A stretch of DNA of 16,701 nucleotides, from NCBI RefSeq assembly GCF_900128505.1, contig NZ_LT669934.1:1-16701 (forward strand). Reading direction: 5' to 3'. The position numbers were made by a program, and so were the translations under genes. A model generated the notes under the pieces. It saw only the letters and a list, made by a program, of their open reading frames with translations. It ran no database searches and had not been told where the DNA came from. The DNA comes from Parabacteroides timonensis. GTDB taxonomy: Bacteria; Bacteroidota; Bacteroidia; Bacteroidales; Tannerellaceae. Of the stretch, positions 12,901-16,701 are shown piece by piece. How positions within the stretch are numbered: the first letter of the stretch is position 1; each line of letters begins with the position of its first letter.

Positions 12901-13488
12901 TTACTGGTTTTGTTTTGGTTCAACCCCAACAGAACGCAAATATTTATACAAAGTTCTCGTGGAGATATTGAGAATTGAAGCGATCTCTTTTGCTGAATAG
13001 AAGGGATCTTTTGACAGATACATTTTCTTTGCCTGCTCGGCTTTCTTTTTCGCTAAATCATTTAAGCCGGGCTTTCTTCCTCCTGTTCTTCCCTCACGTT
13101 TTGCGACTTCCCAACCTGCAACCGTTCTTTCTGTACGTAAAACCTGATCGATTTCTGCCAACATTGAAAATATCGGGATCAAAAGTTTCCCGGAAGGAGT
13201 GGACGTATCGATATTATGCGTTACATCGACAAGATGCGCTCCCTTATTCATTATTAGATCTACATTCGTCCGGATTTCCTTCATGGATCTGCCTAAACGA
13301 TCCAACGACCAGACATATAAGATATCCCCAGTTCTAAGATCTTCTAATGCCCGGATTAATTCAGGACGTTCTTTAAACGCTGATTTTTTTTCTTGATAAA
13401 TTTTCTCACAACCAGCCTTTTCTAATGCTTCCAATTGCAAAGCTGGATTCTGATCCGGAGTCGATACACGTGCATATCCTATCTTCAT
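12901..13488 (-). CDS. Second serine recombinase (resolvase/invertase family)
   Basis: A 195-residue small serine recombinase, related to but clearly different from the one at 96-710. Ser9 in YARVSTPDQ is the nucleophile; LDRLGRS, TSTPSGKL and the RTERTVAGWEVAKREGR block complete the catalytic domain. GGRKPGL marks the hinge, and a C-terminal helix-turn-helix spans about residues 163-185 (SAKEIASILNISTRTLYKYL). No TAnnTTTG promoter is evident upstream. One recombinase probably resolves plasmid dimers; the second may act on another site or derive from a fused element. Confidence 0.93.
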   Translation of the reverse strand: MKIGYARVSTPDQNPALQLEALEKAGCEKIYQEKKSAFKERPELIRALEDLRTGDILYVWSLDRLGRSMKEIRTNVDLIMNKGAHLVDVTHNIDTSTPSGKLLIPIFSMLAEIDQVLRTERTVAGWEVAKREGRTGGRKPGLNDLAKKKAEQAKKMYLSKDPFYSAKEIASILNISTRTLYKYLRSVGVEPKQNQ

Positions 13489-13544
13489 TATAATACGAGG
13501 ATTTTAATTCTTCATTAAACATTTATTGAGGATTTCATTTTATA

Positions 13545-13781
13545 CTAATTTACATTATTTAGCCAATCTAGAGCCTCCTGCAACGTATAGGCATATTCCG
13601 CATGATAAATATATGAAACTTCATCACCTTGCCTATATTCACGGTCATTGTCTGTTTCTCCTAGAATGTACTCCATGTTTGGAGTTCCTAATCGATGCAC
13701 ACCTATACAATAGGTCAGATTTTCCACTCGCTGGCTTTTTTTAGTTGCTAAAAGAAATATCCTTTCTGTATCAATTGCCAT
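13545..13781 (-). CDS. Hypothetical protein, 78 residues
   Basis: I do not recognise this protein. It is soluble, of mixed character, with aromatic-rich segments (NLTYCIGVHRLG, VSYIYHAEYAYTLQEALDWL). The C-terminal helix EALDWLNN is well formed. It lies 28 bases downstream of the 67-residue gene on the same strand, so the two are probably co-transcribed. Recombinase 2 is next on the same strand, 56 bases on. Confidence 0.5.
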   Translation of the reverse strand: MAIDTERIFLLATKKSQRVENLTYCIGVHRLGTPNMEYILGETDNDREYRQGDEVSYIYHAEYAYTLQEALDWLNNVN

Positions 13782-13809
13782 ATTATTACTCCTTTCTTAT
13801 TATTTGAAA

Positions 13810-14013
13810 TTATCGCAAATGGCTTATATTTAACCACCATCCATCAGTTTCTAGTACATTTTCCCTACTATTATTATCCTGTATAACTATATGATCATCA
13901 TATAATCCATATATATCACTACAGTCTGCACAAGTGAAGCCTATGGAAACATTGTACTTCATAAACAACTGAAGTAAATCTTTCTTCAAATCTTTAATAT
14001 CATCATCAGTCAT
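13810..14013 (-). CDS. Hypothetical protein, 67 residues
   Basis: A small acidic protein with an N-terminal helix (DDDIKDLKKDLLQLFMKYN) and a beta-rich remainder (VSIGFTCADCSDIYGLYDDHIVI). It resembles small proteins of Bacteroidetes phages and plasmids that I cannot name. It is the first gene of a small minus-strand group beside the origin. A run of AGTAAAA repeats occupies its promoter region, so it may be regulated by whatever binds them. Confidence 0.5.
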   Translation of the reverse strand: MTDDDIKDLKKDLLQLFMKYNVSIGFTCADCSDIYGLYDDHIVIQDNNSRENVLETDGWWLNISHLR

Positions 14014-14032
14014 ATCTATTATGCTTTTATCA

Positions 14033-14146
14033 TTTTACTTTTTGTAAAGGTAGTAAAATAATTTAGTAAAACAATAAAGTAAAACGTGTTTTTTCTTGAT
14101 ACATGCCAAAAAAAACATTTTACTTAACGTATACCAAAAGTAAAAC
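14033..14146. repeat. AGTAAAA repeat cluster
   Basis: Six copies of the heptamer AGTAAAA or its complement: TTTTACT at 14033 and 14118, AGTAAAA at 14052, 14065, 14078 and 14139. The middle three are direct repeats at exactly 13-base steps. The cluster lies between the 67-residue gene and the iterons. It may be an operator, or a second set of initiator or host-factor sites in the origin. Confidence 0.55.
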
Positions 14147-14209
14147 AGCTGTAGTTTCTTTTTTTACCTCTGATTAAATGAGATTGGAGAATTATTACTT
14201 TCCTAAAAT

Positions 14210-14224
14210 ATGACAATTTGTCAT
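14210..14224. repeat. Perfect short palindrome near origin
   Basis: ATGACAA-T-TTGTCAT is a 7-bp inverted repeat with a single central base, typical of a dimeric protein site. It lies 12 bases before the third TTTTTCCGAAAGTAT copy. Confidence 0.45.
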
Positions 14225-14235
14225 GTCCGATAGTA

Positions 14236-14250
14236 TTTTTCCGAAAGTAT
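14236..14250 (+). repeat. TTTTTCCGAAAGTAT motif, copy 3
   Basis: Fifteen bases identical to copies at 6382 and 11061 (inverted). It is placed about 105 bases before the first iteron. Confidence 0.6.
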
Positions 14251-14300
14251 GATGATGTAAACTGAAGGAAAAATATCATTTTTCCGGTCATTTCTTTTAT

Positions 14301-14313
14301 CCCCCTTTGGGGG
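14301..14313. repeat. C5/G5 hairpin
   Basis: CCCCC-TTT-GGGGG, followed by ATTATAGGGGG. It is a compact GC hairpin in very AT-rich DNA between the AGTAAAA cluster and the iterons. It could form a boundary or terminator for the origin region. Confidence 0.45.
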
Positions 14314-14354
14314 ATTATAGGGGGTTTAGGTTTTTAGGTAATATTAAGAGTATG

Positions 14355-14663
14355 GTGTAGCGATTTACACAGCTGGGAGAAATTCTATTTTCTTAACTTG
14401 CTAATAATCAGTGATTAAAAAATTTATAGAAACATTAGAATGGTGTAGTGTTTTACACAGCTAAATTCAATCATGTAGCAGTTTACACAGCTGGAAATAG
14501 TAAGGTGTAGCAGTTTACACAGCTGGAAATAGCAAGGTGTAGCAGTTTACACAGCTGGAAATAGCAAGGTGTAGCAGTTTACACAGCTGGAAATAGTAAG
14601 GTGTAGCAGTTTACACAGCTGGAAATGTTAATATAATTGAAAAGTGTAGCAGTTTACACAGCT
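14355..14663 (+). repeat. Origin iterons (eight copies)
   Basis: Eight copies of a 20-base iteron with consensus GTGTAGCAGTTTACACAGCT, starting at 14355, 14443, 14473, 14505, 14537, 14569, 14601 and 14644. Copies at 14473-14601 are spaced exactly 32 bases, about three helical turns, with CTGGAAATAGYAAG filling the gaps. Copies 1 and 2 vary in the middle; copy 3 has A at position 1. Each contains GTGTA....TACAC as an internal dyad. These are the binding sites of the Rep protein encoded next to them and define the origin. The last copy overlaps the rep stop codon by two bases. Confidence 0.93.
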
Positions 14664-15855
14664 AGATAATCTTTTCCGGTTCAGGTGTCACAGCAGGTGG
14701 ATTTTTAACTATAAATTCCTTCGGCTCACGTGTCACAGTCGGGGCATTACTAGTTAATCCAAACTCTTCAGGGGTTTTTCCAAATATTCGAAAGAAATTT
14801 TCCCTATATACTTCCTCTTTCAGTGCCTTGTTTTGTGGAGAATTAGCCCATGCCAAATAATCCTCGTACAAGTTTCGATCAGATTTTATATCTTCAACTT
14901 TGTTAACCCGATCTCTGCCTACCGCACAATTAGGAAAAGCTAAACCGGCGTATCTCCATAACAGATCACTATAGAATCTTTGAGTAAACATAGCGGTATA
15001 GCGTTCATCAAAATAATCAAGTGTTTCTTGAGAAAATTCAAAATCTACTGTATATGCCCATTTATCATTAGCACCTTTAACGTACTTAAATTGAAAGTTT
15101 GTGAATCTCAAGTGTTCATTTATCCCCTTCAAAACTTTTGTTACATTCCTTTTCCTTTCCTTATTCTCTTCAAAATTAAGGTTGAACAATTTAGCCAACT
15201 GATCAACGGTTAATCTGTAACTAGGTGCATCCCCTATTTTGATTTTATACTTAATAAGATATATCATTTTTGATAGTTCCAAATAGAAATATCGATACTT
15301 GGAAGGTAACTCTCTATAATCCTGACTTTCAATTAGATTATAGAGAGTATAAACAGAATCCTTTATCAGATTATTCAGAGTAGCACTATATAATCTTTTC
15401 ATCCCTTTCTTGGTTTTAAAATTTGTCCGGATTTCAAATTTCGTAAGGATCTGAATAAATATATATGAAGTGCCTTCGCTTGTAGAAACAGGATAAGACA
15501 TATTTTCTAAGCCAAGTTTATAAAGGGCGGCTTCAAAAACGGTTTCTATGGGATGGCTTATTTCCTCCCCGTTTATATCCTTACAGATATAATGAGGTGA
15601 GCGTTTTCCAAAAAGATCCTTCAGCTGTTCCTTAGATAGTTTTCTTTGAAGATTTGTCCGATTATAACCCATTTTATTACAAAAATCCTCTATTGAGAAC
15701 CATGATTCACCAAATAGATCTCTAATATGATTCCCACAAAGGTAAATTATGATATCTAACATTACACTACCACCAGAATCATATAAGCGCTCAACTAGCC
15801 CAGAATTGTAACTTTCACTTAATAGGCGTGGAACCCGGCTTAATTCTTTTTCCAT
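14662..15855 (-). CDS. Replication initiator, Rep_3/RepB family
   Basis: A 397-residue plasmid replication initiator of the Rep_3 (RepB/Pi-type) class. The N-terminal winged-helix region holds RLYDSGGSVMLDIIIYLC and a helix-turn-helix (WFSIEDFCNKMGYNRTNLQRKL). The second winged-helix includes YRYFYLELSKMIYLIKYK and LTVDQLAKLFNLNF. The C-terminal tail (about 365-397) is Pro/Glu-rich with the repeated phrase VTxEPxxxI. Rep_3 proteins bind iterons as monomers to open the origin and as dimers to repress their own promoter. Unusually, the iterons lie downstream of rep rather than upstream. The start is 9 bases after the stop of the RelE-like toxin on the same strand, so rep may be read from the toxin-antitoxin promoter. 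Confidence 0.88.
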   Translation of the reverse strand: MEKELSRVPRLLSESYNSGLVERLYDSGGSVMLDIIIYLCGNHIRDLFGESWFSIEDFCNKMGYNRTNLQRKLSKEQLKDLFGKRSPHYICKDINGEEISHPIETVFEAALYKLGLENMSYPVSTSEGTSYIFIQILTKFEIRTNFKTKKGMKRLYSATLNNLIKDSVYTLYNLIESQDYRELPSKYRYFYLELSKMIYLIKYKIKIGDAPSYRLTVDQLAKLFNLNFEENKERKRNVTKVLKGINEHLRFTNFQFKYVKGANDKWAYTVDFEFSQETLDYFDERYTAMFTQRFYSDLLWRYAGLAFPNCAVGRDRVNKVEDIKSDRNLYEDYLAWANSPQNKALKEEVYRENFFRIFGKTPEEFGLTSNAPTVTREPKEFIVKNPPAVTPEPEKII

Positions 15856-15864
15856 AATAAATTA

Positions 15865-16167
15865 TCATTTATCCTTTTTCCGTAACTCTGACTGTACTTT
15901 TTTATCGTATGCTTCCCCTCTTGATACTAGGTATTCAAATTTAACTGTATCATCTACAATCTTAACGTGGAAAATAAAGAATGCTCTATAATCTCCTATA
16001 CGAATCCGATATACTGATTTATAGGCAATTAGTTTCTTGCAATTAGTAATTTCATCAATACCATTAGCGTTCTTCACTTCCCGGATCATATCAAGGACAG
16101 AAGACAGAACTTTCCCTGATAATTTATCTACTGCCTTTAAAAATGGCTTTGAATATTCTACATTCAT
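15865..16167 (-). CDS. RelE/ParE-family toxin
   Basis: A 100-residue toxin of the RelE/ParE superfamily. The fold signature is VEYSKPFLKAVDKL at the start, then YKSVYRIRIGDYRAFFIFHV, with the conserved Arg residues of YRIRIGDYRA. The end, EYLVSRGEAYDKK, also fits. RelE-type members cleave mRNA on the ribosome while ParE-type poison gyrase; I cannot tell which applies. It overlaps the antitoxin gene by ATGA (toxin start 16167, antitoxin stop 16164). Its stop lies 9 bases before the rep start. Confidence 0.85.
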   Translation of the reverse strand: MNVEYSKPFLKAVDKLSGKVLSSVLDMIREVKNANGIDEITNCKKLIAYKSVYRIRIGDYRAFFIFHVKIVDDTVKFEYLVSRGEAYDKKVQSELRKKDK

Positions 16168-16436
16168 GATAAGCCATATTTCTGTTCAAAGGCTTTTTGT
16201 TCGGCTTCACTAACCATAACGTGCCCTTCAGGTTGATTTTTGGAAAGAAACGTATAAGTTGTAATATCTTCTAAATCATTAGCAGCGGAGATCAATAAGC
16301 CTTCCATAAAGGCTTTAGCTGATTTCCCTTCCTTAGCTGCTTGTACGGATAGCACAGTTATAACGTTTTCCGGCAGATCCAGCAGTTTCTTTCTCTTATC
16401 AATTTGGGTGTTTGAGATTGTTGTTCCCATAATCAT
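16164..16436 (-). CDS. Antitoxin of the RelE/ParE pair
   Basis: A 90-residue antitoxin (84-88 residues if translation starts at the second Met at 16430). Residues about 15-50 (KRKKLLDLPENVITVLSVQAAKEGKSAKAFMEGLL) suggest a ribbon-helix-helix DNA-binding domain. The C-terminal part (VMVSEAEQKAFEQKYGLS) would be the toxin-wrapping segment. The gene precedes and overlaps the toxin, the normal order. Inverted and direct repeats upstream are likely operator sites for autoregulation. Confidence 0.78.
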   Translation of the reverse strand: MIMGTTISNTQIDKRKKLLDLPENVITVLSVQAAKEGKSAKAFMEGLLISAANDLEDITTYTFLSKNQPEGHVMVSEAEQKAFEQKYGLS

Positions 16437-16457
16437 TTATGTTTTAAATTAATAATC

Positions 16458-16495
16458 TATATCTTTGCATGAATTAATCGCTCAACAAAGATATA
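16458..16495. promoter_or_regulatory. Face-to-face promoter pair
   Basis: TATATCTTTG (16458-16467) and its exact inverted copy CAAAGATATA (16486-16495) are separated by 18 bases. Each contains a perfect -7 box TATCTTTG: one plus-strand (toward the gene at 16598), one minus-strand (toward antitoxin, toxin and rep). For the minus-strand promoter a GTTG at 16517-16514 sits at the right -33 distance. Each transcript would run across the opposing promoter. Confidence 0.6.
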
Positions 16496-16496
16496 T

Positions 16497-16531
16497 AACC
16501 TATATAACATATACAACCTATATAACATATA
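16497..16531 (+). repeat. Tandem AT-rich direct repeats
   Basis: AACCTATATAACATATA occurs at 16497-16513 and 16515-16531, followed by a degenerate third copy from 16533. They cover the -33 region of the antitoxin promoter and the leader of the rightward gene, so they are likely operator sites. The rest of 16533-16597 is AT-rich without other features. Confidence 0.55.
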
Positions 16532-16597
16532 TAAGTTATATAATATTCGAATTTTTCGATATATTGAATTATATATATTTTTATTAACATCAAAGAA

Positions 16598-16701
16598 ATG
16601 GATAAACTAACTTTGGAAGATTCTTTCCGCGAGCTTATTAAACAAAGAAAGTGGTATGTAAATTCTCTACGTTCACCTATTCAAGCGAAATATGATAAAG
16701 C
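16598..16701 (+). CDS. Partial gene running off the right edge
   Basis: ATG at 16598 opens a frame of 34 codons to the window end (MDKLTLEDSFRELIKQRKWY at the start). It is preceded by a plus-strand -7 box at 16460-16467. The N-terminal FRELIKQRKWY phrase recalls small Bacteroidetes phage/plasmid proteins of unknown function. If the window is a closed circle the frame would end after three more codons at bases 8-10, giving a 37-residue protein, shorter than such proteins usually are. Alternatively the real gene continues beyond a linear window. Confidence 0.45.
   Translation, partial: MDKLTLEDSFRELIKQRKWYVNSLRSPIQAKYDK

Noticed and set aside
14301..14313. Insertion sequence or transposon end
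   Set aside because: The C5/G5 hairpin has no matching terminal repeat, target duplication or transposase gene in the window.
14355..14663. CRISPR array
   Set aside because: The 20-base repeats have near-identical, short 12-base spacers and some irregular distances; they adjoin a Rep_3 gene and are iterons. No cas genes are present.

Overview
The window reads as a mobilizable plasmid, or nearly all of one, from a Bacteroidales host (Bacteroides, Parabacteroides, Prevotella or a relative). The host call rests on several promoters that match the Bacteroides pattern (-33 TTTG, about 19-20 bp, -7 TAnnTTTG) and on families typical of that order (DUF5712, DUF3991/Toprim, DUF6922-type antitoxin, Bacteroides-style MobC/relaxase pair). 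An iteron origin with Rep_3/RepB initiator, a ParA partition cassette, a MobC/relaxase/oriT-like block, a RelE/ParE toxin-antitoxin pair and two serine recombinases leave little doubt that it is an autonomous replicon. If the window is a closed circle, the small ORF cut off at the right end would stop at bases 8-10 of the left end.

Layout. 0.1-1.5 kb: serine recombinase and an overlapping DUF5712 mobilization-type gene. 1.5-1.6 kb and 6.7-6.8 kb: two directly repeated intergenic elements, each with three boxes at identical 65 and 54 bp spacing. They bracket the cargo module. 1.7-6.4 kb (plus strand): AbiEi-type regulator, class II Fic enzyme, DUF3991/Toprim protein, XRE/DUF6922 antitoxin and AbiEii nucleotidyltransferase toxin. 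6.4-7.9 kb: structured non-coding DNA and three small minus-strand genes, one a winged-helix protein, preceded by a long nested hairpin with a terminator. 7.9-11.0 kb (minus strand): MobC, relaxase and two unknown genes in one operon starting in an oriT-like inverted repeat. 11.1-12.9 kb: palindrome-rich AT stretch, ParA, a ribbon-helix-helix-type partner and a small Cys-rich protein. 12.9-14.0 kb (minus strand): second recombinase and two small unknown genes. 14.0-16.5 kb: origin with eight iterons, rep gene, and a toxin-antitoxin pair directly upstream of rep. 16.5-16.7 kb: AT-rich repeats and the start of a further gene.

The outstanding feature is in the cargo module. Three proteins with unrelated enzymatic domains (Fic, Toprim, AbiEii nucleotidyltransferase) end in the same 65-residue C-terminal module, aligned without gaps and with 47 of 65 positions invariant in all three. 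At DNA level the copies are near-identical and mosaic, so they were copied or converted recently. A common appendage on different effectors carried by a mobilizable plasmid resembles the logic of Bartonella Fic-BID effectors and of conjugatively exported primases (RP4 TraC, ColIb Sog). My working hypothesis is a shared delivery, docking or immunity tag. This is inference; the shared tail itself is directly visible.

I saw no rRNA, tRNA, CRISPR array or intact insertion sequence.
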